From NCBI GenBank assembly GCA_036396915.1, contig DASWJX010000267.1, positions 1-24,968 on the forward strand: 24,968 nucleotides of DNA, in the 5' to 3' direction. Of this stretch, positions 1-6,493 are shown in pieces. Position 1 is the stretch's first letter. Each line of letters starts with the position of its first letter. Source of the stretch: BM509 sp036396915. GTDB lineage: Bacteria > Desulfobacterota > Desulfuromonadia > Desulfuromonadales > Geopsychrobacteraceae. Under the pieces are notes generated by a model, which saw only the letters and a list, made by a program, of their open reading frames with translations, did not search any database and had not been told where the DNA came from. Both the position numbers and the translations under genes were made by a program.

Positions 1-803
1 GGCGCCGCGCGGAGGCCTGGCTGCGGGATCTGTGTCGGGTCCTGGCCGAGGAGCTGCCGGGGCAGCGGGCCATCTATCTTCAGGAACGGTTTCTCCCCGG
101 CGCGCCGGGCCGGCTGCTGGCCGGGACGCTGCCGGAAACCGTTGACGCGCACGAGGCCGGGCTGCGTTACCGCCTGCGGCTCGGCGACGCCCAGAATATC
201 GGTTTTTTCCCCGACATGGCGGTCGGCAGGCGGGTGATCCGTGACCGCGCGGCAGGGAAGAAAGTTCTCAACCTGTTCGCCTACACCTGCAGTTTTTCGG
301 TTGCGGCCTTGTCCGGCGGCGCTGTTCGGGTGGTCAACCTCGATATGAATCGGGGGGCGCTGGAACTGGGACGGCTCAATCATCAGCTCAATGATCTTGA
401 CCTGCGCAAGGTCGGTTTCCTGCCGCAGGAACTGTTCCGCAGTTTCGGCAAGCTGCGCAAGCTCGGTCCGTTTGATCTGATCATCTGCGATCCGCCGGCC
501 ACCCAGGGAAAAAGTTTCACCGCCGAGCGGCATTGGCCGAAACTGCTGCGCAAACTGCCGGAACTGCTGGCGCCCGGCGGCGAGGTGTTCGCCTGCCTCA
601 ACGCGCCGCACCTGCCGCCCGCCTTTCTCGATGAGCAGTTTGCCGGTGCCGGATTCGCGCGTAACGGCAGTTTCACGCCGGGCGCGGGGTTTCCCGAGGC
701 GGTGCCGGAAAAGGGCGTCTTCATGGGGCTGTACCGGCCCGCTGACCAGCTGCAAAATAAAGGGGCGGAGCCGGCCGGCTCCACCCCGCAACAAAACCCC
801 TGA
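1..803 (+). CDS. Class I SAM-dependent rRNA methyltransferase, RlmI/RlmK-like, 5' end outside window
   Basis: The reading frame is open from base 3, so the N-terminus lies upstream of the window and about 266 residues are visible. The segment with QNIGFFPD matches the substrate-side strand before the Rossmann fold in COG1092 methyltransferases. NLFAYTCSFSVAALSGGA is the SAM-binding motif I, VVNLDMN is the acidic residue that holds the SAM ribose, and LIICDPPATQGK is the catalytic DPP motif IV. The family methylates bases of 23S rRNA (RlmI makes m5C, RlmK makes m7G); which base is modified here cannot be told. An internal ATG at 216 lies in the middle of the fold and is not the start. The gene converges on the response regulator, with 13 bp between the two stops. 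Family call firm, specificity unknown. Confidence 0.85.
   Translation, partial: RRAEAWLRDLCRVLAEELPGQRAIYLQERFLPGAPGRLLAGTLPETVDAHEAGLRYRLRLGDAQNIGFFPDMAVGRRVIRDRAAGKKVLNLFAYTCSFSVAALSGGAVRVVNLDMNRGALELGRLNHQLNDLDLRKVGFLPQELFRSFGKLRKLGPFDLIICDPPATQGKSFTAERHWPKLLRKLPELLAPGGEVFACLNAPHLPPAFLDEQFAGAGFARNGSFTPGAGFPEAVPEKGVFMGLYRPADQLQNKGAEPAGSTPQQNP
753..787 (-). terminator. Intrinsic terminator for the minus-strand response regulator gene
   Basis: A GC-rich inverted repeat spans 762-787. It contains the perfect palindrome GGAGCCGGCCGGCTCC, extended by GGGG/CCCC across one mismatch. Read on the minus strand it is followed by CCCCTTTATTTT, the U-rich tail of an intrinsic terminator, about 30 bp past the regulator's stop. 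On the plus strand the same hairpin is followed by GCAACAAAACCCC with no T run. It should therefore stop minus-strand transcription only, although it lies inside the 3' coding end of the methyltransferase. Confidence 0.7.
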
Positions 804-816
804 GGCGACTGAGTCA

Positions 817-1809
817 TCAGGAGACGATCGCTCTGAGTCGGGCGACGTTGTTCTTCCTGGTTTTGCTCAGCTGATGGATCATTCCGACCTTTTCCAGCTG
901 CATCTCGGTATGCTGGACCAGCTGCGTCATGTACAGCAGGTCATGATCGGCAAAGTGGATACTTTGCTGATGACCGGAAACGAGCAGGATTCCGGCCACC
1001 CGATCCCTGATCCGCAGCGGCACGGCGATCAGCCCCGGCAAGCGGTAGAGCTGTTTTTCGTGCTCGTTGAGCATCACCGCCAGCGCTTCGGGAAGCTCTG
1101 AAGCCACCAGGACGGTTTTTGCCTGGCGGGCCAGGGCGGTGGTCAGACCGGCGGGCAGCTGTCCGGCGCATTGCTGACTGGCGGCATTGTCGATGCCGCG
1201 ACTGATCTTGACCGCCAGGTTTTCGCCGCTTTTGTCAAACAGGGCGACAAACCCCGAGCTCGCGGCGAGGTCTTTGATGGCGGCATCGAGCATGGTGGTG
1301 AAGGATTTCTGGATATCGTCCTGGGCGGCGATCTTGGCGATGGCGTTGGTGAGCGACTGCATCCGGTGCAGGGTCTGGCTCAGTTTGCGGTTTTTGGTTT
1401 CCAGCTCCTGCAGCAGATCGTCCCGCTGCCGCTGATAGTGCCTGTGGGTGAAGGCCCGGCCGAGGGTATTGAAAAGGATTTCTCCGGTATCGATGGGGCG
1501 AACGATGAAATCGTAGGCGCCGAGGCGCAGGGCCTGGAGCAGGGTGAAGGATGACGCGTTGTGGGTCAGCAGGATGATCTCGATGTCCGGGCGGCTCTGT
1601 TTCGCTTCCTTGAGCAGATAGAGCCCGCTTTTTTTCGGCAGTTCCGTTTCGCTGAGAACGATGCCGACCTGCTCGCGGGCGAGCAGCAGCAACCCTTCTT
1701 CGCAGCTTGAAGCCTGCAGGACCGAGATACCCTGACTTTCGATCAGTTGGGTCAGATGTTCCCGACGATCATCGATATGATCGACCACCAGCACGCGTTC
1801 ATCAGTCAT
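817..1809 (-). CDS. Atypical response regulator: degenerate receiver domain plus GAF domain
   Basis: A 330-residue protein. The start at 1809 follows GGAGGCGGAGCG, a strong ribosome binding site, and the family alignment begins there even though the frame stays open upstream. Residues 5-120 form a CheY-like receiver, about 125-160 a coiled coil, and about 165-310 a GAF sensory domain ending in a short helix. No DNA-binding or enzymatic output domain follows. The receiver lacks key phosphorylation residues: the acidic pair is Asp10-His11, the phospho-acceptor position is Glu54 (LSETELP where LSDxxMP is usual), and the conserved Lys is Arg104. Thr82 and Pro105 are kept. It probably signals by protein contact, or GAF ligand binding, rather than by phosphotransfer. 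Its partners are not evident here. Confidence 0.85.
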   Translation of the reverse strand: MTDERVLVVDHIDDRREHLTQLIESQGISVLQASSCEEGLLLLAREQVGIVLSETELPKKSGLYLLKEAKQSRPDIEIILLTHNASSFTLLQALRLGAYDFIVRPIDTGEILFNTLGRAFTHRHYQRQRDDLLQELETKNRKLSQTLHRMQSLTNAIAKIAAQDDIQKSFTTMLDAAIKDLAASSGFVALFDKSGENLAVKISRGIDNAASQQCAGQLPAGLTTALARQAKTVLVASELPEALAVMLNEHEKQLYRLPGLIAVPLRIRDRVAGILLVSGHQQSIHFADHDLLYMTQLVQHTEMQLEKVGMIHQLSKTRKNNVARLRAIVS

Positions 1810-1837
1810 CGCTCCGCCTCCTTCACTGCAAGACTGC

Positions 1838-1867
1838 AATATATCAGAATGCCCGGTAAAATGACAA
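1838..1867 (-). promoter_or_regulatory. Sigma70-like promoter of the response regulator gene
   Basis: On the minus strand TTGTCA (1867-1862) and TATATT (1843-1838) are separated by 18 bp, close to the sigma70 consensus. The -10 box ends 28 bp before the start codon at 1809, leaving room for the GGAGG ribosome binding site. This suggests the regulator is transcribed separately from the small gene upstream of it. Confidence 0.6.
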
Positions 1868-1901
1868 TGTCTTAATAAGTGCGGGTTCGGCTTTGGCCGA
1901 T

Positions 1902-2163
1902 TCAGACTTCGGGGCGGTCCAGGCGGGCACGTTTGCGGTAGAAGGAGAACAGGGCGATCACGATCCCGCCGGTCATCAAGGCCCCGTCGGCTGCAGCACA
2001 ACGCCAGGCCAGACCGGCGGATGGCAGCAGAAATCCGCCTAAAACCAGGGTCAGAGCGCTGTGCTGCAGCCAGTCTTTTTTCAGGACCAGCCGGCTGAGG
2101 TAGCCGAAAACGGACAGGTGTGTAACAGACGGCCGCCGCCTGCAGCAGGTGGCGATTGGTCAT
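1902..2163 (-). pseudogene. Small membrane protein gene, apparently frameshifted
   Basis: The ATG at 2163 follows CCGAGGCTCAG, a plausible ribosome binding site, and begins MTNRHLLQAAAV. That frame then becomes Arg/Pro-rich and loses membrane character. The frame one base further on reads as a natural membrane protein, with THLSVFGYLSRLVLKKDW, a hydrophobic helix (LVLGGFLLPSAGLAW), a second helix (GGIVIALFSFY) and a basic tail RKRARLDRPEV, stopping at 1902. This second frame has a TGA at the start position and no usable start of its own. A one-base gain (or two-base loss) at about 2115-2130, near TGTTACACACC, would explain both halves. The intact product would be about 86 residues with two or three membrane helices. 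I do not recognise the family. A sequencing error is possible. Confidence 0.5.
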
Positions 2164-2187
2164 CTGAGCCTCGGATGCGGATCCAGG

Positions 2188-2221
2188 TTTTTGCGAAGGC
2201 ATCAAAAGTGATGGTGTCGCC
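2188..2221. repeat. Remnant ends of the 150-bp palindromic repeat family
   Basis: TTTTTGCGAAGGCATC (2188-2203) matches the outer right end of the full repeats at 6274 and 12491. A few bases on, GATGGTGTCGC (2210-2220) resembles their left end GATGGCGTCGC. The 127-bp core is missing, so this looks like the scar or tail-to-head junction of old copies. It lies between the small membrane gene and the bioW operator. Confidence 0.4.
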
Positions 2222-2289
2222 GCCACGGGTGACGACCCGAAAGAGGCCGAATCCAGCACGATTATCGACGTTTGGCGTGCCTGGCCGAC

Positions 2290-2321
2290 TTGTCAACCGT
2301 GTCTTCTGCCGTGGTTGACAA
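2290..2321 (+). promoter_or_regulatory. BirA-type biotin operator upstream of bioW
   Basis: TTGTCAACC (2290-2298) and GGTTGACAA (2313-2321) form a perfect 9-bp inverted repeat with a 14-bp spacer. Known BirA operators have the form TTGTAAACC, a spacer of roughly 14-16 bp, then GGTTTACAA; this copy differs by one symmetrical base per arm. It lies 29 bp before the start of a biotin gene, which makes the assignment strong. BirA, the biotin-protein ligase and repressor, would shut the operon when biotin is plentiful. Confidence 0.85.
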
Positions 2322-2343
2322 GCTGTGACCGGCATGCTACTTT
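2315..2343 (+). promoter_or_regulatory. Candidate bioW promoter overlapping the BirA operator
   Basis: A perfect -35 TTGACA (2315-2320) lies inside the right arm of the operator. Seventeen bases later is TACTTT (2338-2343), which keeps the T-A---T core of a -10 box. BirA bound at the operator would cover the -35. The predicted start of transcription, about 2350, coincides with the bioW ATG at 2351. Confidence 0.5.
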
Positions 2344-2350
2344 TTGCGCC

Positions 2351-3148
2351 ATGAGCGAGAAACTTCTGAGTATCCGCATGCATGCGTCGCTTGACGGCAG
2401 ACACCTGTCCGGCGCGGAACGGCTTGTCACGCAGCCCGCCGCGGTGGAAGAGCAGCTGCTTGGCATGTTGCAGCGCGCCCTTTGCCATCCGCGCGGCCGC
2501 GCCGACCGGATCAGCCTGCGGGTCGATGAGATCCCCGGCGCGGAGAGGGTCGCCGGGCGCCTGCTCGATCTTTCCGAAGCTCCGGTCGCCAGCTGGCAAC
2601 AGGGTCGCAGGCAGGCGCGGCAGCTGCTGACCGAGGCCGGCGTCTCCCGCCAGGCCGCCGACCGTTCGCTTGCGGCGCTGGCCAACGGCGCGGCACCGGA
2701 CGGATCGAGCATGCGCGGCGCCATGCTGGTCGATGCGCGAAGCGGCGCGCGGCTGGAGCCGGACCGGGCGCGCGGGATTCGGGTCAGCCGCATGGATCTG
2801 ACGCCGGCGGCCCGGACGCGCCTGCGGCAGCTGCTGGCGGCGCACGGTCTCGACAATCCGCATGTGATCGAAGCACTGATTCTGGCGAGCAAGGTGATTT
2901 CCGCGCCGGGGATGGTCGCTGAACTCTGCTGGTCGGACGACCCGGATTACCAGGCGGGCTATGTCGCCTCCGCCGCCGCGGGCTACCGGAGGATCACGCT
3001 GCTCAAGCCGGCGGGCGAGGAGCGGGGCGGGCGGGCCTTTTTCGTCAGACCGGGCGTGGACAAACTCGCGGACCTGATCCGCTATCTGGAACGCACCCCT
3101 TTTTTGATCGATCGGATCGGAACCATCAGTCGGGAGCTTCAACGATGA
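2351..3148 (+). CDS. bioW: 6-carboxyhexanoate--CoA ligase (pimeloyl-CoA synthetase)
   Basis: A 265-residue protein, about the usual BioW length. BioW activates free pimelate with ATP and CoA to give pimeloyl-CoA, AMP and pyrophosphate, the substrate for BioF. Family hallmarks are the N-terminal SIRMHASLDG and HLSGAERL (Bacillus subtilis BioW has SVRMRAS and HISGGERL), then RGAMLVD, GIRVSRMD, EALILASKV and the highly conserved VAELCWSDDPDYQAGYVA. The start at 2351 aligns with family N-termini. An in-frame TTG at 2315 lies in the operator and is rejected. No ribosome binding site precedes the ATG, in line with a leaderless message. It is the first gene of the biotin operon and overlaps bioF by ATGA. 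Confidence 0.93.
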   Translation: MSEKLLSIRMHASLDGRHLSGAERLVTQPAAVEEQLLGMLQRALCHPRGRADRISLRVDEIPGAERVAGRLLDLSEAPVASWQQGRRQARQLLTEAGVSRQAADRSLAALANGAAPDGSSMRGAMLVDARSGARLEPDRARGIRVSRMDLTPAARTRLRQLLAAHGLDNPHVIEALILASKVISAPGMVAELCWSDDPDYQAGYVASAAAGYRRITLLKPAGEERGGRAFFVRPGVDKLADLIRYLERTPFLIDRIGTISRELQR

Positions 3149-4329
3149 TCGAACTGCAGCAGCAACTGACCGATCTTGCCGAGCGGGGCATGCTTCGCTC
3201 CCTGCGCTGCATCGACAGCGCCCAGGGGCCCAGGGTGACCATTGACGGCGCCGAGCGGCTGCTGCTCTGTTCGAACAACTATCTCGGTCTGGCCAACCAT
3301 CCGCAACTGGTCGAGGCCTCCTGTCGCGCGACCCGCGAGTATGGAACCGGATCGGGCGCAAGCCGGCTGATTTCCGGCAGCATGACCCTGCACCATCGCC
3401 TGGAAGAACGCCTGGCCGCTTTCAAGGGCAGCGAGGCCGCTCTGCTGTTCAATACCGGCTACGCGGCCAATAACGGGATTATCCAGGGGCTGCTGGGCAC
3501 AGGCGATCTGATCTTCTCCGACAGTCTCAACCACGCCTCGATCATCGACGGCTGCCGCCTGTCCGGCGCCCGGGTGGTGGTCTTTCCGCATAACGATCCG
3601 GACGCGCTCGAAGTTTTGCTGGAGCGGGAGCAGCCCGGGCGGACCGGGCGCTGGCTGATCGTGGTCGACGGCGTTTTCAGCATGGATGGCGATCCGGCGC
3701 CGCTGGACCGGCTGGTCGAACTGAAGGACCGCTTCGACGCCTGGCTGATGGTCGACGATGCGCACGGCGGCGGCGTTCTCGGCGCCACGGGACGCGGCAC
3801 CGCCGAATTTTTCGGCTGTCTGGAGCGGATCGATCTGCAGATGGGCACCTTCGGCAAGGCGTTCGGCGGTTTCGGCGCCTACCTGACGGCGAAGCGGACG
3901 ATCATCGATACGCTGATCAATCGCGCGCGCAGTTTCATCTTTTCCACCAGCCTGCCGCCCGGCGTCCTGGCCGCCAATCTGGCGGCGATCGAGCTGGTTG
4001 ACAGCGCAGAGGGCAGCCGGCGGCGCGCGCAGCTGGAGCGCAACCGGCAGCTTTTCAGCCGCATCCTGCTGGAGGCCGGGCTGGATCTGTGCGGCAGCAG
4101 CACCCAGATCGTGCCGGTGATGATCGGTCCGCCGGAGCCGACCATGCGGATCGCCGCCGACCTCTTCGAGCGAGGGGTGTTCCTCAGCGGCATCCGGCCG
4201 CCGACGGTGGCGGACGGAACCTGCCGTTTGCGGGCGACCCTGATGGCCGACCATGCCCCCGAGCAGCTGCGTCAGGCGGCGCAACTGATCGTTGCCGCCG
4301 TGCAACGGGAGCAGGCCGCGCATGGCTGA
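3145..4329 (+). CDS. bioF: 8-amino-7-oxononanoate synthase
   Basis: A 394-residue fold-type I PLP enzyme. It condenses pimeloyl-CoA or pimeloyl-ACP with L-alanine, releasing CO2, to give 8-amino-7-oxononanoate (KAPA). Visible features are the N-terminal NNYLGLANHP, the GTGSGASRLISGS segment, SLNHASIIDGC with His130 stacking on PLP, the VDDAHGGG motif with Asp204 and His207, and MGTFGKAFGGFGAY with the Schiff-base Lys238. These correspond to His133, Asp204, His207 and Lys236 of E. coli BioF. The start overlaps the bioW stop (ATGA), so the two are translationally coupled, and the 3' end overlaps bioH by 8 bp. Confidence 0.95.
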   Translation: MIELQQQLTDLAERGMLRSLRCIDSAQGPRVTIDGAERLLLCSNNYLGLANHPQLVEASCRATREYGTGSGASRLISGSMTLHHRLEERLAAFKGSEAALLFNTGYAANNGIIQGLLGTGDLIFSDSLNHASIIDGCRLSGARVVVFPHNDPDALEVLLEREQPGRTGRWLIVVDGVFSMDGDPAPLDRLVELKDRFDAWLMVDDAHGGGVLGATGRGTAEFFGCLERIDLQMGTFGKAFGGFGAYLTAKRTIIDTLINRARSFIFSTSLPPGVLAANLAAIELVDSAEGSRRRAQLERNRQLFSRILLEAGLDLCGSSTQIVPVMIGPPEPTMRIAADLFERGVFLSGIRPPTVADGTCRLRATLMADHAPEQLRQAAQLIVAAVQREQAAHG

Positions 4330-5149
4330 GGCGCATCCCGTGGAGCTTAGCTTTCATCGTTTGCCCGACGGACGCCGGCTTGCCTGGAGGCAGACCGGAC
4401 AGGGTCCGCCGCTGGTCATGCTGCACGGCTGGTCGCTGTCGGGCAGCGTCTTCCACGAGGTGGCGGCGGCCCTCGCCGGCGATTTTCAGGTGTTTTGCCC
4501 CGATCTTTGCGGCCATGGCTGGTCCGACCCCGGCGCAAGCTGCAGTCTCCAGTCGCTGGCCGACGATCTCGGCGACTGGCTGACCAGCCTTGACCTGCCG
4601 GCTCCGGCACTGCTCGGCTGGTCGCTGGGCGGTCAGGTCGCCATGCAGCTGGCCGGACAGGCGCCATCTTCGTTAGGCCGGTTGCTGCTGGTGTCCACAA
4701 CGCCCTGCTTCTGCCGGAAGGAGGACTGGCCGCACGGCCTGCCGCCGGCCCAGGTGCGGAGCATGGGCCGGCAGTTGCAGCGTGCCTATCTCAAGACCCT
4801 CGGCGAGTTCTTCGATCTGCAGTTTGCCGACGAAACGCCGACCGCGGCGCGGCGCAGGGAGATCCTCGCCTTCTCCGCGCGGGCCTCGCGGCTGCCGCAA
4901 CCGGATGACTGCCTGGCGACCCTGAACCTGCTGGGGACCGAGGATCTGCGTCCGGCCGTTCCGCGCCTCGCTTGCCCGGTGCTGGTCATGCATGGCAGCC
5001 GCGACCGGATCATCCCGTGGCAGGCCGGCCGCTATCTCGCGCGCACGATTGCCGGTGCCCGCTTGCAGCTGCTGGAAGGGGTCGGCCACGCCCCGTTTAT
5101 CAGCCGCCCGCGGGAATGCGTCGAGATCTGGAGGAGTTTTCTGAAATGA
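4322..5149 (+). CDS. bioH: Pimeloyl-ACP methyl ester carboxylesterase (alpha/beta hydrolase)
   Basis: A 275-residue alpha/beta hydrolase. The catalytic triad is visible as Ser101 in GWSLGG, Asp228 in GSRDRIIP and His256 in GVGHAPFISRP, with the oxyanion-hole LHGWSLSG near residue 36. The match to E. coli BioH extends beyond the triad: GWSLGG, the STTPCF and DWP segment after it, and HAPFISxP are all shared. BioH removes the methyl group from pimeloyl-ACP methyl ester, ending the BioC-primed fatty-acid detour. The ATG at 4322 overlaps the bioF end by 8 bp; a longer frame from 4292 lies within bioF and is not needed. The stop overlaps bioC by ATGA. Confidence 0.88.
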   Translation: MAEAHPVELSFHRLPDGRRLAWRQTGQGPPLVMLHGWSLSGSVFHEVAAALAGDFQVFCPDLCGHGWSDPGASCSLQSLADDLGDWLTSLDLPAPALLGWSLGGQVAMQLAGQAPSSLGRLLLVSTTPCFCRKEDWPHGLPPAQVRSMGRQLQRAYLKTLGEFFDLQFADETPTAARRREILAFSARASRLPQPDDCLATLNLLGTEDLRPAVPRLACPVLVMHGSRDRIIPWQAGRYLARTIAGARLQLLEGVGHAPFISRPRECVEIWRSFLK

Positions 5150-5955
5150 CAAGCAGGCGGCCACAGCCGGCGCTCGACGGACAGCAGGTGCGCCGGCATT
5201 TTTCCAGCCACGCCGCGGAGTATAACCGTTACGCCCAGGTCCAGCAGCGCGTCGTCCGGCGTCTGGTCGATCTGCTGGCGGCCCGGACCAAAGATCTGCG
5301 GCACGGGCTGGAAGTCGGCAGTGGAACCGGGCTGCTCAGCAGGCGTTTTTGCGACGTTTTTCCGCGGGCGGAGCTGGTGCTGTCCGACCTCGCGCACGGC
5401 ATGAGCTGCCGGAGCCGGACCCTGTTGCCGGAACTGTCCGTTTGCGATGCCGATGCCGCGGCACTCCCCTTTGTCGGGCGCTGTTTCGATTTTCTGATTT
5501 CCAGTTCGGTGTATCAGTGGGTCGAAGACCTTTCGCTCGCCTTCAGCGAGGCCGGCCGGGTGCTGCAGCCCGACGGCCTGTTCGGCCTGGCCCTGTTCGG
5601 AGAACGAACCTTGCACGAACTGCGCAGCTCGCATCAGCAGGCCCTGCCGGACAGCGTGTCGCACGGACAGAACTTTCCTTCCATGGCCTGCGTCGAACAG
5701 GCGCTGGGCGAGCAGTTTGTCGTCGAGGAGCTGTTGTGCGAGGACGAAGTCGAATGGCACGCCGACGTGCCGGAGCTGCTGCGCAATCTGAAACGGATCG
5801 GTGCGCAGAATTCCAGCAGCCGCAGACCCCGGGGCCTGGCCTCGCGGCGGGTGATGCAGGCGATGTTCGCCTGCTACCGCGGCGCTTACGGCGAGCAGCG
5901 GGGCATCCCGGCAACCTATCAGGTCATCTATCTGCTGGCGCGAAAAAAACGCTGA
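5146..5955 (+). CDS. bioC: Malonyl-ACP O-methyltransferase
   Basis: A 269-residue class I methyltransferase. BioC methylates the free carboxyl of malonyl-ACP with SAM, so that fatty-acid synthase can extend it to pimeloyl-ACP methyl ester. The N-terminal VRRHFSSHAAEYNRYAQVQ is the BioC signature. SAM motif I is LEVGSGTG (residues 55-62). The middle SSSVYQWVEDL and the later LFGLALFGERTLHELR correspond to the BioC segments around LQWC.DL and FSTLgegTL.EL. The ATG overlaps the bioH stop and is preceded by GGAGGAG about 10 bp upstream. This is the last gene of the operon; bioA, bioD and bioB are not in this window. No clear terminator follows. Confidence 0.9.
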   Translation: MTSRRPQPALDGQQVRRHFSSHAAEYNRYAQVQQRVVRRLVDLLAARTKDLRHGLEVGSGTGLLSRRFCDVFPRAELVLSDLAHGMSCRSRTLLPELSVCDADAAALPFVGRCFDFLISSSVYQWVEDLSLAFSEAGRVLQPDGLFGLALFGERTLHELRSSHQQALPDSVSHGQNFPSMACVEQALGEQFVVEELLCEDEVEWHADVPELLRNLKRIGAQNSSSRRPRGLASRRVMQAMFACYRGAYGEQRGIPATYQVIYLLARKKR

Positions 5956-5987
5956 GCGCCGTGCCGGATTCCGGGGTCAATTTCCCA

Positions 5988-6015
5988 TTGCTTCTTTGCC
6001 ATGACAGGTTATACT
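5988..6015 (+). promoter_or_regulatory. Sigma70-like promoter of the tautomerase gene
   Basis: TTGCTT (5988-5993), a 16-bp spacer and TATACT (6010-6015) lie in the 119-bp gap after bioC. Transcription would start near 6022 and give a leader of about 50 bases before the AAAAAGGAGA ribosome binding site. The tautomerase gene therefore need not depend on the biotin promoter. Confidence 0.55.
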
Positions 6016-6074
6016 GGCACCTCGAATGTGATGGATGCTCGGATGGATACGGACAGAAAAAGGAGACTTCGGCA

Positions 6075-6275
6075 ATGCCTGTGATTACGGTACAGACGGT
6101 GGAAGGCGTCACTGCTCAGCAGAAGGAGCAGCTGATTGAACGTTTTACCCTGGCAATTAAAGAAGTGATGGGTAAGAACCCTGAAGCGACCCATGTGGTG
6201 ATCGAGGAGATTCCAGCGGAAAACTGGGGCATTCGCGGTCGGACTGTTGCCGCGATCCGCTCAGGTAAAAACTGA
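6075..6275 (+). CDS. 4-oxalocrotonate tautomerase family protein
   Basis: A 66-residue protein beginning Met-Pro; after Met removal, Pro1 would be the catalytic base of the tautomerase superfamily. The start is fixed by AGGAGA 9 bp upstream and by the need for N-terminal proline. The beta-alpha-beta pattern of 4-OT is clear, with VEGVTAQQKEQLIERFT and a C-terminal NWGIRG in place of HFGIGG. Both arginines of classical 4-OT are missing: position 11 is Val and position 39 is His, counted from Pro1. It is probably not a true 4-oxalocrotonate tautomerase, and its substrate is unknown. The stop codon overlaps the start of a 150-bp repeat. Confidence 0.85.
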   Translation: MPVITVQTVEGVTAQQKEQLIERFTLAIKEVMGKNPEATHVVIEEIPAENWGIRGRTVAAIRSGKN

Positions 6276-6423
6276 TGGCGTCGCAAAAAGTCCGCCCTAC
6301 GGCGTTACGGCGTTTTTTCAGGACCTCGACATACCTGATGTATGCCTTCGCTCCTGAAAAACCACCAAGCCTTGTAGGACGAAATTTTTGCTTAGCCATC
6401 CTCTGCTTTTTTGCAAAAGCATC
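6274..6423 (+). repeat. 150-bp palindromic dispersed repeat, copy A (127-bp core 6274-6400)
   Basis: The unit starts GATGGCGTCGCAAAAA and its 127-bp core ends TTTTTGCTTAGCCATC. The two halves of the core are imperfect inverted copies meeting at CATACCTGATGTATG, so the strand can fold into one long hairpin. A second, degenerate end TTTTTGCAAAAGCATC closes the 150-bp form at 6423. Copy B at 12491-12640 has the same length and orientation, with four differences in the core. No open frame suggests a transposase. It resembles a MITE or a large REP-type element. Copy A begins inside the tautomerase stop codon. Confidence 0.8.
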
Positions 6424-6459
6424 AAAAGCTGAGCTACGAAGCGCAACAGAGGCATGCTG

Positions 6460-6490
6460 AAAAGGCCGCCTGTTCGGGCGGCCTTTTTTT
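6460..6490 (+). terminator. Intrinsic terminator, probably bidirectional
   Basis: AAAGGCCGCC (6461-6470) pairs with GGCGGCCTTT (6477-6486) around a 6-base loop, and the T run continues to 6490. On the plus strand it ends transcription coming through the tautomerase gene and repeat. On the minus strand it lies 4 bp past the ArsR stop and is followed by TTTT, so it may serve both converging genes. Confidence 0.85.
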
Positions 6491-6493
6491 ATG

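Noticed and set aside
817..2259. Reading the response regulator as a 480-residue protein from 2259
   Set aside because: The first 150 residues are out-of-frame translation of the small membrane gene and intergenic DNA; a promoter and ribosome binding site lie directly before 1809.
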